DNA from: Thelonectria olida
Lineage: Eukaryota; Ascomycota; Sordariomycetes; Hypocreales; Nectriaceae
Direction of reading: 5' to 3'
Assembly (NCBI GenBank): GCA_020736575.1
Contig: JAGPYM010000002.1
Coordinates: 2,542,001 to 2,606,000, forward strand
Length of the DNA stretch: 64,000 bases
Position 1 is the first letter of the stretch. Every line of letters starts with the position of its first letter. Made by a program: the position numbers and the translations under genes. Shown here piece by piece: positions 1 through 12,185 of the stretch. The notes under the pieces were generated by a model. The model saw nothing but the letters and a program-made list of their open reading frames with translations. It was not told where the DNA came from and did no database searches.

Positions 1-330
1 CTATGTGCTGTGCTGTGCTTGAGCGGTGCGGCACCTCAGGTTCCGTCGCGGTTTCAATCTTTTGGATGTTTTTCTCTTTAGCTTCTCCGTTTATTTTGGT
101 CCTTCGATACGAGACTTACCTCGACCCATGTTTTTTTTTTTTTTTTTTTCCCGGCTTTGACAGATGCATCTCCCCCGCAACTGTCCTAGATGGAATTATC
201 GACGCGCTCCCTTTAACGCGTGTTGATCTGCCCACCCGTGTGTGCTCTCCCTAAAGTAGGTAGTACGTAGTTGATGATTACTTTTTCTCATCCATTGTTT
301 TCTTTCTTCATTTTCGTTGCCCCAAAAAGC

Positions 331-373
331 ATTCATTCATTCATTCATTCATTCATTCATTCACTCACTCACT
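331..373. repeat. ATTC/ACTC microsatellite
   Basis: A run of about eight ATTC units passes into three ACTC units. It is ordinary intergenic simple-sequence DNA. Confidence 0.85.
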
Positions 374-530
374 GCCCCTCTCTTTCTCCCCCTTACCAGC
401 CCCCGATCCCTCCCGTCAATCTGCCGTTGAGACTTTGTCTTCCAATGATGGCTTGCATTCTCGCTTCTGAGTTGAAGCTCAGGTTACCCCTTCCACCAAT
501 CTACGGCTCGAAGGCGACTGAGACAAGAAA

Positions 531-577
531 ACAATAACAACAACAGCAACATCATCAACAACAACAACAACACACAG
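531..577. repeat. AAC-rich imperfect microsatellite
   Basis: An imperfect array of AAC/AAT/AGC/ATC triplets lies in a non-coding, CT-rich context. No supported reading frame covers it. Confidence 0.7.
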
Positions 578-2056
578 CCAAACTTTGTCGTTTGCCTTCC
601 ATTTCCATTTCCAACCTCCAATCTTGAACTGACTGTGCTTCTTCCCATCCCCCTCCGCCCCACGCTTATTGAACGGTTTATAATTAATCATGCTCGGGGC
701 CATGTTGAGGCCAGGTTCGTGACCCCTGCCTCATTAAGTGGCTGCATGCGCCAGCGCCAGGGGTGTTCTGCGCGCCATCCATCCCATTTAACTAAATCAC
801 CACGCCAAGTCTAATCTCATTAATTCGATCCTTAAACCCATCCCTGCGGTTTGTGGTCCTTGCCATTTACCTTTGACAGGACGCGTTCCAAGATGACATT
901 GCCCACAAGATAAAGGGCACACTAATTAGTACGTAGAACCGCTAAATGAGGAAACAGGCCCCCCAGACCCGCCCAGTCATGTATGAGGCTGAGGCTGTCG
1001 TCCCAGCAAGCCAACTTCTTCATCATCATCTCGGTAGCTGATGGATACAAAGTAGATGGACATAAATCACAATCATGAATTGATCTCGGGTGCCGTAAGC
1101 CTGTCACTCACCTGCACTGCTGTCAGCGGGGTGTGACCCAGTCGCCCAGAGGCCAAGGGCAGGCCACGCAGCAGCTCTGATGCATCAATGTGGCTGCAGA
1201 TGAGCGGCCCGTCAGCTGTTGAGCGGTCCAATGTCTTCCCACAATGCCTTGAATTGACTTGGACTGGTAAATCGGACGGCTGGCTGGGCCAGCTCCCAAG
1301 TCTGCAGGGCTGCCAGCGTGATGGCATATAATCAATATACGAATATGCATGCACCTAGACGATGCTAACGTCGAAAAGCACCTACCGAGAATTAATCGAG
1401 AGGCTGGGTTTGCCAGCATGGCATGCATGCACTTTATCCTGGCCAGCAATCCGACTTCGTCCTTCTGACTGGTTTATTGCGTCCGCCATCAAACCTCTGG
1501 TGTAAGCCTCCACCGCCATCCCGAACCTGACAAGCTTGACCCGACATTTGGAACGAGTCAGTCATACCAAGCCCAGCCCACGAAGTATTTCACACCGTGA
1601 CATGACATCACTGAGACAAAATCAAGTTCCATTCCGACCAGACTGTGCATTCATCTAACTATCGCTATGCCAAATTAACACCCTCCAGAGTCAACCATCC
1701 AGACTCTTCACCTAGGGGTCACGATATTAATAAAAAAAAAGTACCTTCATAGCCAAGCCACGCAAACTTGACTCGGGTGTCGTCTTTGAAGGAAGTCTAG
1801 CTAACTAACTAACGAGGCCACTGCTCTTGACGGTGGCACATCCCCTTCTGCCCCAATTGAGGGACAACGGCCATTTTTCCTTTCTGCCGTTCATAATCAC
1901 GCTGCTGTAAACCTCAGAACGTCCGTCTTGCATCTCGTAAATGGTCATTCCGGCTGCCTATGTGCCATCCTCAAATACCTCCGAAGTTCCGTTTCGCTGA
2001 ACGGCGGAACAAGGTGTATCCTCCTCAACAAAGTTTCCCGTGACCGCTGGAGTCAT

Positions 2057-3025
2057 TTACAGATCATCATCGGATCCACCCTCATCAGGAAGAGGCAGGG
2101 CGGCGGCTTCAGCCATCTCCTTTCGGTAAGACTCGAGAAGACTCTCGTCGACCTGGGCGGTGGGGGGAGCAAGAGCTGGGGCAGCAACGAACTCCTACGT
2201 TGAAAGATTAGTATTATGTCATGACCAATGTAAGAAGGTTGAAGCGAACGTACGAGGGTGGCGTTTCCGACGAGCTTGCGAGCGAGCCAGAGGAAGGGCT
2301 TCTCAAAGTTGTAGTTGGACTTGGCAGAGATATCGTAGTACTGAAGGTTCTTCTTTCGGTGGAAGGTGATGGTCTTGGCCTTGACCTTTCGCTCCTTCAC
2401 ATCGACCTTGTTACCGCAAAGAACAATGGGGATGTTCTCGCAAACTCGGACGAGATCACCTGGAACCGTTTCGTAAGCTTGTGTCTTGGAGGGGTTGATC
2501 GGAGTTTTCACGTACGGTGCCAGTTGGGGACGTTCTTGTAGGTAATACGGGAGGTGACATCGAACATGATGATACCGCACTGGCCATTGATGTAGTAACC
2601 GTCACGGAGACCACCAAACTTCTCCTGACCGGCGGTATCCCAGACATCGAAACGGATCTTGCCATAGTTCTGAGGCAGATTAGTACCCCGCAAATCATCA
2701 AGAGGCCGCGAGACTTACGGTAGTGAAGTCGAGAGGGTGGACCTCGACACCGAGGGTGGCCATGTACTTCTTCTCAAATTCACCAGTCAAGTGGCGCTTG
2801 ACAAAGGTGGTCTGTTGTCATGAAAGATATCAGTTAGCTTTGATGGTTCCGAAAGAGGGCAGCTCTCCAAACACCCCACTCCCATGAAGAACAAGCGGCG
2901 GGATGATGGGTAGCAGCTGATAACGTCGCTGGTCATCTTTGGTGGCGAGCAATCGTACGCACCTTTCCAGTACCGCCATCACCAACAAGCACAAGCTTGA
3001 AGGTTGGAGTCTGCTCAGCAGCCAT
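2057..3025 (-). CDS. GSP1: GTP-binding nuclear protein Ran/GSP1
   Basis: Small GTPase that drives nucleocytoplasmic transport through importins and exportins and also acts in spindle and envelope assembly. Five exons: 3025-2963, 2811-2719, 2669-2516, 2459-2254 and 2194-2057. They give 217 residues, the usual Ran length. Visible motifs are the P-loop GDGGTGKTT (residues 15-23), switch [12 protein letters not shown] (from residue 63, with catalytic Gln67), the guanine-specificity motif NKVD and the SAK motif. The C-terminus is acidic (...GGSDDDL), as in Ran and unlike Rab or Rho, and there is no prenylation cysteine. The ATG starts [18 protein letters not shown], the standard Ran N-terminus. 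All introns have GT-AG ends and preserve the frame. The family call is certain; exon borders are read from the sequence. Confidence 0.97.
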
Positions 3026-4793
3026 TTTGAAGGGTGAATGTGGTGTCGGTGCGACGGAGGCGGGAGTATGTAAACAAGCGGGGTGCTGTGATGCGGTAGT
3101 TAGCTACTGAAAAGTGGTCGAGCCGGCGGATGAAGTCGGTCGAAGGAAGCGGTCATCGTCCTGGAGGTGAAGACGACGAGGGAAGGGACCCTAAATACCT
3201 TGAAATGCGTCGCTGGGGGTGGGTACGAGGTGATTGACGAACTTGACAAGAGTAGGTCAACTTGATGTTTTGAAGGCGGCGGGGGGACTTGGGCAGGGGA
3301 AAGGCCTTAAGCGAAAAATTCAGTCGCCCCAAGGAAAGGGTGGGCTGCCTGCACGTGATGTTGAAGCACGGATGCATCATCACCTCAACCCAACGCTCAT
3401 CGGGCCTGCAACCGTCCTGCTTTACAACGATGCCCACTTCCCCGTCACTTTGGTCGTCGTACCAGGCCTCCAACGTACAGGCTACACCGGCTTCTTCCTT
3501 TTTTACCAAAAAATTAGCAGTTGAACCAACCAAAAACCACTTGTTGATAACATCATTGGTCGTCACCGCCTTGAATGGGAAGCCTGTCTAAGTTGGCCTG
3601 CGGTGTGCCTGCGGTGGCCTGCCTTTGCCTGGAACATTCCACTAATTGGGCACCATTGTTTCCCGCCCACCGGCAAGGTGCCTGCCTGCCCAGTGGACAT
3701 AAACTAACCTGGCTTTTTTCTGTGAGATTCTTCCTTGGTACGGTATTTTTTTTCTCTGCTTCCGTCGGCAGGTCATTGGCGGTCTGGCGGCGCAAGCACA
3801 CGACACACGTAGCCTGGACACGGGCCAACAGCTACCTACCCAGGTGGCGAGCAGCAATTTTTGGGCAATTTTTTCTTGTTTATATCGACGGAGACTTTCC
3901 TTCAGTGCTGCCGTTCTAAGGCAATTGCCATACCTCGGTCCCGAAGATTCGTCAACGTAGATGATGTTTTTTCTACAAGAACTTCGGTTTCCTTCGTCAC
4001 TTTGCCATTTCGGTGCGACCGCCTTGACAGCAAGTGGTAGTATCTGTACTTGTTCCAACTAGGTAGTTAGATAAGAAGCGGTCACCAGAGGCACTGCAGC
4101 ACTGTAGTTTAATGATAGACATACGTAGTATGACTGAAAGCTAGCTAATACGAATAGAAGGAGCCCAGTCTATCTAAATAACGTCACCTTTTCTAGAGTG
4201 AGGCTTTAGCGAGGCAACGTATCGTTGCCTTCAATTACTTCCCGTTCCACCCTCGGAGGTAGGAAGCATTGGTGTAGCCAAGTAGGAACTGTGTGTCAGC
4301 ATGTTCCAACATCTCACTTATTTTATTAGGAATAAAATATTTTATTGTACATTACTCATCTCAGATCTCACAGGCTCGCAGATAACTGTTCGTGTTGGGC
4401 AACTACAAACACACGAAAGAAAAGAGTAACAGCTGCATAGATACCTGCCTATCTACCTACGGAATCCCATATTTGGACAGGTACGTGAAGACCTGAAGTC
4501 ACCATATGCCATGTGGTGGACGTGCCTAAAAGCAAGTTTGCTTTGTAAGCTGCTCTAACCCAAAGTTGGACGTTTCCATGTCTTGGCAACAAGAGCCTGA
4601 CGTCGAAGATGGCCTCTTCTTCCTTATCTCATGCTCAAAGCTCCTAAAAAAAAAAAAAAAAAAAAAAATTCACATTTTGCTTGTCAATCTACCTCGGTTT
4701 TGACTTTGACTGCCTGGCCCAAAATGATTGATTATGTGATCAGTGTAAAGATATTGTTTGTCACGGTCCTCGAAGTCAGGAATTGAACCCGAC
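3026..4793. other. Gene-free stretch between GSP1 promoter and NAS2 3' end
   Basis: The left part is the presumed promoter and leader of the Ran gene. The rest has only short overlapping open frames without recognisable protein features. It contains an A23 run (4646-4668). At about 4764-4790 on the minus strand there is a tRNA T-arm-like hairpin with no matching acceptor stem. Confidence 0.55.
4646..4668. repeat. poly-A tract (A23)
   Basis: An uninterrupted run of 23 A in intergenic DNA. No target-site duplication or coding remnant next to it points to a retroposed copy. Confidence 0.85.
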
Positions 4794-5652
4794 TCATATT
4801 GGGAGGATGTGGCAGCCCAACATACCCCGTCCACCCCAATCCTTCCGTGGAGTCAAGGTCAAACGCAGTTCCTCTTGCGTCGCGCCCACTGCCCGTGACA
4901 CCTTGATGAGTATGTTGCTCTGCTGACACATTAGTTTTCTATGACAGCTTGCCACACAGCTCAAAACACGTACCCCTTCGTTGCCCTGCACGCACTCTGC
5001 AACCTTCTTCAGGTTGTCATTGTTGGCTCGATTCACGTAGCCAAAGTTGCGGATGACATCTCCAGACTGTAAGCCCGCAGTATCGGCTGGGCTTCCTGCA
5101 GCCACAGTGTTGACCTTCGCGAACGGAATATCCAAGGCTTCCGGCACAAAGTCTGGCAGAGGTTGCACATCACTGGCAGTAAGTGCCGGTGCGTCGTCGG
5201 ACTGATCGAGACTGGCGAAATGTTCGTGAAGAAACTTTTCGATAAGTTGCATGAGCTCTGTATAATCGTTTCTGAGACGGATTATTCGAGCCCTCGTCGT
5301 CCGAACTATGATAGTTAGCGGGTAAAATACAAGAGGTGTCGTCACGTAATACCCTGGGCAACATCGATATCTGCACGAGGGAAACCATCTCTCGTTATGA
5401 GAGGTGTATTCATGTCCACGCCATGCTGGCAGCTGGTTAGCCAAGCAACCAGCGAATGCTATCCAGAATTTTGGGAAATACCGAATCAAGTACACCTCCG
5501 AGCGCTTTCAGCTCCGCTTCGGTATCGTCCTTTTTTCGTTGCAGCTGCTGGAAGCTCAACTGCCCCGCGTTGCCATTAGTTGCGTTGGAGGTGGTCTCGC
5601 CAGAGGGTATTGTTGGTGCGTGAAGGTTCTCCATTCTGAGGGGCAATCCCAT
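4794..5652 (-). CDS. NAS2: 26S proteasome non-ATPase subunit 9 / assembly chaperone Nas2
   Basis: PSMD9/p27-type chaperone. In yeast it binds the Rpt5 C-terminus during assembly of the proteasome base. Exons 5652-5482, 5425-5353, 5305-4974 and 4919-4794 give 233 residues. Seen: an N-terminal helical region with the family motif GVDMNTPLITRDGFPRADID, an Arg-rich helix (VRTTRARIIRLRNDY), a PDZ-like domain containing the AGSPADTAGLQSGDVI motif, and the characteristic end WGGRGMLGCHILPI. The first intron must remove an in-frame stop; splicing after GVLDS restores the conserved HGVDMN junction. The start could be the ATG at 5652 or the one at 5634 (MENLHAPT). The last acceptor could shift by one codon. 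The gene is divergent from the PWI/SR gene, with 379 bp between start codons. Confidence 0.93.
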
Positions 5653-6031
5653 ATCTTGATGACGGAAGACTTGTAACCAAATGAAAGTCAAGATGGGCTG
5701 ATGGTATTGAGAAGAGTATTTCGATGAATGCTGTTGGGTATGCAGGCTGCCTTGATGACGCGCTGCGAGACCCTTCAGCGCTTTGTACCACTGCCTGACA
5801 TTCAAAGCAGCACCCAGGCTCAAGCCACAGCAGCAATCATTGCTTGCACCAAGCGCCACACCTAAGCCCAGAACGAAGTGGCGCGTGCTTCACAACATTC
5901 CGCACTGGCCGCCATGACACATGAAATCCAAAAGCGCATTCTAACATCGGCGACGTCACTTTTTCATCTTCGACACCTCAAGCTAAACAACGCGTTTTCT
6001 GGTTGTCATTGGCAGTCCCGTCTCGCCCACA
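5653..6031. promoter_or_regulatory. Shared divergent promoter region (NAS2 / PWI-SR gene)
   Basis: The 379 bp between two divergent start codons must carry both 5' leaders and promoters. I see no obvious TATA box. The NAS2 frame stays open upstream for about 200 bp but shows no family similarity there, so I treat that as leader. Confidence 0.55.
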
Positions 6032-7545
6032 ATGGCCTCCGGGGTAGATGCGCGACTCTTGAAGTCGACAAAGTTCCCTTCCGAGTTCAATCAGAAAGTT
6101 GACATGCAAAAAGTCAACCTCCAGGTCATGAAAAAGTCCGAGACCACCACACCATCCGCCTTGGCCCCTTTGCTGACTTTTCTGCAGATGGATCGCCAGT
6201 AAACTAATTGAAATCCTCGGGAGCGAAGACGATGTCGTAATTGAACTCTGTTTCAACCTGATCGAGGGACCACGATACGTTCGTCCACCTATCCAAGACA
6301 TAGTCTACAACAGCTACTGACTCGGTTCTCATAGCCGGACATCAAGTCCCTACAAATTCAACTCACAGGTTTTTTGGATAAGGACACGGCTTCATTCTGT
6401 AAAGACTTATGGAAGCTCTTACTCAGTGCCCAAAGCAACCCACAGGGCGTGCCAAAGGAGCTCTTGGAAGCCAAGAAACTTGAGCTGATGCAAGAAAAGG
6501 TATGCTGGCACTATGTCTCCGTGTTTGTCCCTTCTCCCCCGATGCTGACACCATAGAATAGATGGAAGCAGACCTCGCAGCCCAAAATGCCAGGGAAAGG
6601 CGAGATGAGCTTGACCGCCGAGACCGCGAGATCGCCGAACTAAAAGAACGAGACCGCCGAGATCGGACAAATACACGTGGTGACGGCTGGCAAGGGCGCC
6701 GAGGAGATCGCGATTTTGATACCAGAGGAAGAGGTGGCTTCAGGAGGAATGGTAACCGATCCCGATCACCACCCCCCCGATTTCGCGATCAGAGAGACTC
6801 GTATGGGCGTGATAGCTACATCCCGCGAGGTCGACATGGTGGAGGACGTGAGCGCGGCACTCGAAGACGGTCGCGCAGTCCCTCGTCTTCTGGCTCAACC
6901 TCATCTCGATCAGACTCCCGCAGTCGCAGTCCATCTCGTGACAGTGACCGGTCCAACAGCCGTGACCGCCCGAACCGACGAAGATCACCTGCAGGCCGCA
7001 GAGACCAGCGGAAGAGATCTCGATCTCCAGCAGGGAATGCGTACCGACCTCGACAACATCGCGATGACAGAGGCCGGCGTCCTGGACCGAATCATCGATC
7101 GCGTTCTGCATCTTCGGACAGACGCTCACCCGCACCCAAGAGAAGGAGATACTCCCCGTCACGAAGCCGATCCGTCTCACGTCGCCGGAGACATTCGAGA
7201 AGTGTCTCCTCATCCATATCTAGATCTTCTCTTGACTCTCGGAGCCGTAGTCGGAGTACATCTAGGCAGCGGGGCAGAGGACCTAGAGGCGGACGAAGCG
7301 ATGCTTCGGATGTAGATGGTGATGGTCATCGAAAGAGGCAGACCAGCCCCGGTCGTCGTAGGCAACGTTCGACAAGGAGACGCGAGTCTTTGCCTGGTCG
7401 ACGACGGAACAGTTCCTCAGCTTCGTCACCCTCCAGAACCAGGGGCAAATCAGCTGATATTTCTGAAGATGAATCCCGCGCGCCGCCTTCGCCCAAGCCC
7501 GATGTAGAACATACTCAAGACGGTAAACAGGTGGGTAGCCAGTGA
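6032..7545 (+). CDS. PWI-domain SR-rich splicing factor (SRRM1/SRm160-like)
   Basis: Likely nuclear pre-mRNA processing cofactor. Exons 6032-6135, 6188-6278, 6335-6499 and 6562-7545 give 447 residues. Residues about 1-120 form the PWI domain. The sequence KSTKFPSEFNQKVDMQKVN leads to a WIASKLIEILGSEDDVVIEL stretch, followed by PDIKSLQIQLTGFLD. In this protein the eponymous P-W-I reads K-W-I. A charged helix (ARERRDELDRRDREIAELKERDRRD) follows, then about 270 residues of RS/SR, RSPSP and RGG-like low complexity, typical of SRRM1. The stop at 7543-7545 follows a possible donor (GTGGGT at 7531), so a longer spliced C-terminus cannot be excluded. Intron 1 is needed to keep the PWI frame. Confidence 0.88.
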
Positions 7546-8173
7546 TTATTACAGCGGCGTAATCTACACAGCTTGTTGAGACGGTTCTCAGCACACAGCC
7601 ATCCACACATGGCAAGGCACTGACAAAGACACGACAGCGCGCATACTGCTGAGGAATGGAATTGGTAGGCAGAGTAGTTGGCCCAGATCAGCTCTTCATT
7701 ACCAGTTAAGGGTTTCCCACACTAGAACATTGGGAACTGAGTGTCTATGGTTTGGTATATGTACCTAGGTTGGAATTAGACACAACCTAAAAAGTTGGTA
7801 TTTTGCATCAGAAACTAGAATAACGATTCAATGAACTCCTAATCAGGAGTTCATTACACACTTCGGAAGAATCATGAATTCCTTGTCTCTCCGCGAGTAC
7901 TTGGTGGCTTTCCACCAGGCCCGGACAGTGATTGGGGCGACTTAGGCGGGCATGCTCCCGCTACAAGGCTCACTTGAGGCCCCACTAAATTGACGCGACA
8001 ATGGCACCTACTAATGCCCAGACAGCCAGGCACCCCGCGATTCTGACGTGCGCAGCCTAACTTTTGACTCTTGCAAAATCACATCCATATCAACACGTCT
8101 CGTCTGCGACCTACGTCAGCGCCAATCGATCCCGCTCGCCAAAACCGAATAACCGCACTAGAAGCAGGAGTGT
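7546..8173. other. Intergenic, PWI-SR gene 3' flank and EAF6 promoter
   Basis: Contains the 3' flank of the upstream gene and the leader of EAF6. An imperfect inverted repeat (around 7830-7855: gaactcctaa tcaggagttc) forms a short perfect hairpin. No coding signal is seen. Confidence 0.5.
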
Positions 8174-8836
8174 ATGGCAGAAAACAAGCAGGGAAACGCC
8201 GCTGGTTCTGGGGCGGGTCATCCAACGATGGCCGAATACAAGAAGGCACAGGCTAGAGTGCGCGAGCTCGTCGAGAAGAGAAGATTGCTGGAAAGACGGC
8301 TGGTAAGGGCGATTGTACCTATATCATGGTAGTTACCGCCGTACTGACCCCTTCTTAGACCCAGGTTGAGGATGGTATCGCACAGAAAGAAACGACATAT
8401 CTCGAGAGCACGCCGGCCGGAAACATCATCACTGGTTTTGATAACTACATGAAAGGAACGATTGGCGCGGCTGCGCAGCGTAGGAAAGCTGGTCCTATGG
8501 AGCAAAACAAGGTCTTTTCACGATCGTCCATCTCATACCGACCAAACAACCTGGTAAGAGCTATTGAAAGCAGAAATGTCAACACCAGGATTTCCAACTA
8601 ACGAGCTTGGTGCGCAGGAGGGAATTGCTCCTGGATCGGGCGGGTCAACGCCTGCGTCGCATTCCACGCCAGCCTCGGCGGCTTTTCGAGACATTGGATC
8701 GAACCTTGCTACTCCTACTTCGGCGACAGGCAAAAATGCGAACAAGTTGAAGAAGAAGGATAAGGACCACGAGGACAGCGAGAACGATATGCAGACAAGC
8801 AAGAAGCGGACGAACTTTGGTGCTCTGAAAAAGTAG
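8174..8836 (+). CDS. EAF6: Chromatin modification protein Eaf6 (NuA4 subunit)
   Basis: Small subunit shared by NuA4 and NuA3-type histone acetyltransferase complexes. Exons 8174-8302, 8359-8553 and 8618-8836 give 180 residues. Seen: an N-terminal coiled coil with the motif ARVRELVEKRRLLERRL, then the highly conserved block TYLESTPAGNIITGFDNYMKG and SRSSISYRPNN, then a Ser/Pro/Lys-rich tail (KKRTNFGALKK) usual in filamentous fungi. The start MAENKQGN sits just before the coiled coil; the second in-frame ATG (MAEYKK) is an alternative. Introns are 56 and 64 bp with GT-AG ends and keep the frame. Confidence 0.95.
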
Positions 8837-9803
8837 CGTTCGATGGAGCAAGCCACAACGCATGCTATCCTAGTGAGCACACTGGAGCTTTGTCCTCAAG
8901 GTAGTGTTTGAAGGACGGCCATCTGCACATGTATGAAATTGGGGTTTGGGCGTTTATGAGGATATGGAGGACAGGACTACAAGTATGGCGTTTGGTAAAT
9001 TGAGAGAACAATGAGAATGGACGGTTTCTGCCCGTTTGGATTGCACTAGGTCAACTTCTCAATTTGGCGCATTGTCCAAGAGTAGGACTAGGCCAGGCTG
9101 GAGGAACTTCCTCTTTCAGAACGAGTCGATTGGTTTGATCACGCCATGTGAATGAGACTTGGGGACCTTTGGAAACGAGGCTCGGCCAGAAATAGTAGGT
9201 AGGATGCGCCGACACGCTGCTGGCCCACGATGCTCACTTGACGTACTGATTGGTAAATTTGATGTGCAAACGCTGCTAGTCTAGTGATAGACTTATAAGC
9301 GGCTCTGGGCACATCAGTGTTGCGTGTTAGTTCAGTCATCATGACATTGTCCTCAAGTTGACGCATGGCGGATGGCGGCGGCTCAGGTGGGCACGGACAA
9401 GAGGGGCCGATGGGGGAAGAGATGGAGGACAAGGAAGACGATTTAAGTTGACATGGTATGGCTGAGGACTAATATGCGAATAAAGATGCAAGGAGAATAG
9501 GACTCAAAGCTAGCAAAGAGAATACAGGAAATGTCTGACATAACATGGGTACGTAGGCAGCTCCCATATTCGTCTCCGCAGCCACGGGCGAGGTCACAAA
9601 GGTCCCCAGGTCCACTCAAGCTCCAGGGCGCCTCATGGGACCTTGAACTTACCTCATCCATCATCCCTCCCCTCTTCATCTCCTCACCTTCTTGGTCTCT
9701 CTGCCTCGATTCATTTTTCTTCCCAGCTTCCCCTATAGTATCTTTGCTTCATTGATACCCGACACGCATACAGCCACCTCAAGATCGCTTTTGCTCCCCG
9801 TTG
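8837..9803. other. Intergenic, EAF6 3' flank and DPP5 promoter
   Basis: No coding region is recognised. Open frames on both strands are short and unrelated to known families. The last 150 bp are CT-rich, as expected of a fungal leader before the ATG at 9804. Confidence 0.5.
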
Positions 9804-12185
9804 ATGATGACGATCAAGGCGAATCGCTTCACCCCCGAGGTGCTGCTTTCGGCCCCGCGCCGCTCCCCTGGCGTCCCCAATTCGACGGGTGAGCTGGTGC
9901 TCTATACGGTTCGTCCCCATGAAGCAATCAAAACCAATCAATCTTTCTACCTTTACTGTCTTCATGTATGGAAGATCGACATCATCGCTGACACTCTGTA
10001 CTGGGACGCACCAGGTTTCATCATACTCGTTCGACTCTCACTCTAAGAGCTCCCAAATCCGCGTCCTCGACATCGAAGATGACCGATCATACCTCATTTC
10101 TGAGGACGCCGCTGCTACCGACCCCATATGGATCAGTAAGACTGAGGTTGCTTTCATCCAGACTGGAGACAATGGGAGCTCCATGCTCCTCTCGCAAGAC
10201 GTTCATGACAAGTCGTCTAGGTATGTTCTTGGCTATTATCTACCAGTACTCTGGTCAGCCAGTTGATCTGACACCTTAAAGCCCCCATTTGATCCACTAC
10301 TTTGCCGGGAGCATCTCGAACCCCAAAGTCAAGGCGCTGCAGAACGGGGATGTCGCCTTCATCTGTTCAGCCTTGACTACCCCGGACGGAGAGATGTATT
10401 GGCCCGCTGCAGAGAAGAAGTCTCACTCATCGGCCAAGATTTATAATGGTCTTTTTGTCCGCCATTGGGACACTTGGAACACCCCCAACGAGAACTCTCT
10501 CTGGTACGGCCTGATTGTGAAGCGAGACGGAAAATGGACCCTGGAGTCTCCCGGCTTGACTAACCTCTTGGCCGGTACGCACCTGAACTGTCCCGTGCCC
10601 CCCTTTGGTGGTGCTGGCGACTTTGACATCTCGACCTCTGGCATCGCATTCGTCTCCAAGGATCCATACTTGAACCCGGCGAGACATACCAAGACTGACC
10701 TATACTACGTGCCCATCAGGTCGTGGACTGAGAAGCCAACCACGCCCCAAATTGTCAAGACTGGCCATTTGAAGGGTTACAGTGTCTCTCCAGCTTTTTC
10801 CAATGATGGAAAACAAATTGTATTTGCGAGGATGAAAAATATCCAGTACGAATCCGACAAGACGAGACTATTACTCATCCCCGATGTCACCGACCTGAGC
10901 AATGTGCAGGAGTTCTACGATTCTGGAGATGGCGAGGGAGGTTGGGACCTAAGGCCGGATTGGGCCATCTGGAGCAAGGACGACAAAGAATTGTACGTCG
11001 CAGCAGAAGAACATGGAAGAGCAGTCCTTTGGAAGCTTCCTTCTTCACCCCGAAAAGCCGTTGACCTCCCTGAGCCCATTCACGAGGAGGGTTCCGTCAG
11101 CGAGGCACGACTTCTCGGAAAGAGCGGCTCGCTTTTCATTAGCTCTAAGTCACGCATCGAAAGCTCTAGCTATTCTATTTTGGATCCAGATACGAAGATG
11201 ATCAAGGAAGTCTCTACCAGTTCCAAGCATGGCAAATCTTTCGGTCTCTCCAAGTCTCAATGTTCCGAGATATGGTATCCGGGATCGGAAGGGTACAACA
11301 ACCATGCGCTGGTCATGACGCCATCCCATTTCAACCCCTCCAAAAAGTACCCCTTGGCTTTCCTAATTCACGGGGGCCCTCAAGCGGCATGGACGGATGA
11401 TTGGAGCACAAGGTGGAACCCTGCCATTTTTGCCGAGCAGGGTTATGTCGTTGTTTGTCCTAATCCGATAGGAAGCACGGGATATGGGCAGAAACACGTC
11501 GATGCCATTACGGAGAATTGGGGAGGGGGACCATACGAGGATTTGGTCAAATGCTTCGAGTACTTGGAGAAGCAGGTCGAGTATGTGGATACCGACCGAG
11601 CAGTGGCACTGGGTGCTTCCTATGGTGGTTACATGATCAACTGGATCCAAGGACACGATTTGGGCCGCAAGTTCAAGGCCTTGGTCTGCCATGATGGCGT
11701 CTTCTCGACACAGAACCAGTGGTCGACCGAGGAGCTATTCTTCCCGGAGCATGACTTCGGTGGAACTCTTTGGGAACACCGTTCGGGATACGAGAAATGG
11801 GATCCGTCCAAGCACACGGGTGAATGGGCCACTCCGCAGCTGGTAGGCGAATTGGTGACAATGCCCTTGATGGTTCACTGACGACATGTAGGTTATTCAC
11901 AACGAACTCGACTACAGACTTCCCATCTCGGAGGGACTTGCCATGTTCAATGTTCTTCAGGCCCGGAATGTGCCAAGCAAGTTTGTCATGTTCCCTGACG
12001 AGAACCATGTAAGTCGATATTCTCGGCTTGTTTGAAGGATGTTTATTGACTATGAATGGCAGTGGGTTCTGAAGCCCGAGAACTCGTTGGTATGGCATAG
12101 AGAAGTGCTGGATTGGATCAACAAGTACAGCGGACTTTCAAACGAGGCCAATTTGGAATCGGAGACGGGCAAGCTTACTGTCTAG
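9804..12185 (+). CDS. S9C prolyl oligopeptidase (dipeptidyl-peptidase 5-like)
   Basis: Serine peptidase that probably releases dipeptides or acyl-amino acids from peptide N-termini. Exons 9804-9908, 10015-10220, 10282-11842, 11892-12008 and 12063-12185 give 703 residues. Residues about 1-440 are the beta-propeller (WD40-like PD40 repeats such as [15 protein letters not shown]). The C-terminal alpha/beta hydrolase contains [20 protein letters not shown], the nucleophile elbow GASYGGYM (Ser550), Asp631 in NELDYRLP and His663 in DENHW, so the catalytic triad is complete. The N-terminus (MMTIKANRF) lacks a signal peptide, unlike the secreted dermatophyte and Aspergillus DPP5, which suggests a cytoplasmic enzyme. 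Two adjacent ATGs (9804, 9807) are equivalent. The last two introns fall between the catalytic Ser and Asp, and directly after the catalytic His. Confidence 0.92.

Larger units (their letters stand above)
1..2056. other. Gene-free stretch with simple repeats
   Basis: I recognise no coding region here. The open frames are short, overlap on both strands and resemble no family I know. The stretch holds a T19 run near 131-149, an ATTC/ACTC microsatellite at about 331-373 and an AAC-rich run at about 531-577. The right end is the 3' flank of the Ran gene. Any gene belonging to the left side lies outside the window. Confidence 0.6.

Noticed and set aside
3153..4058. Several 90-140-codon open frames upstream of the Ran gene
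   Set aside because: They overlap on both strands, several start with non-ATG codons, and none resembles a known family.
4755..4850. tRNA-like T-arm on the minus strand (TCGGG-TTCAATT-CCTGA) just downstream of NAS2
   Set aside because: The hairpin and loop look canonical, but no 5' acceptor strand complementary to CTTCGAG and no D or anticodon arm are found, and the upstream bases encode the conserved Nas2 C-terminus.
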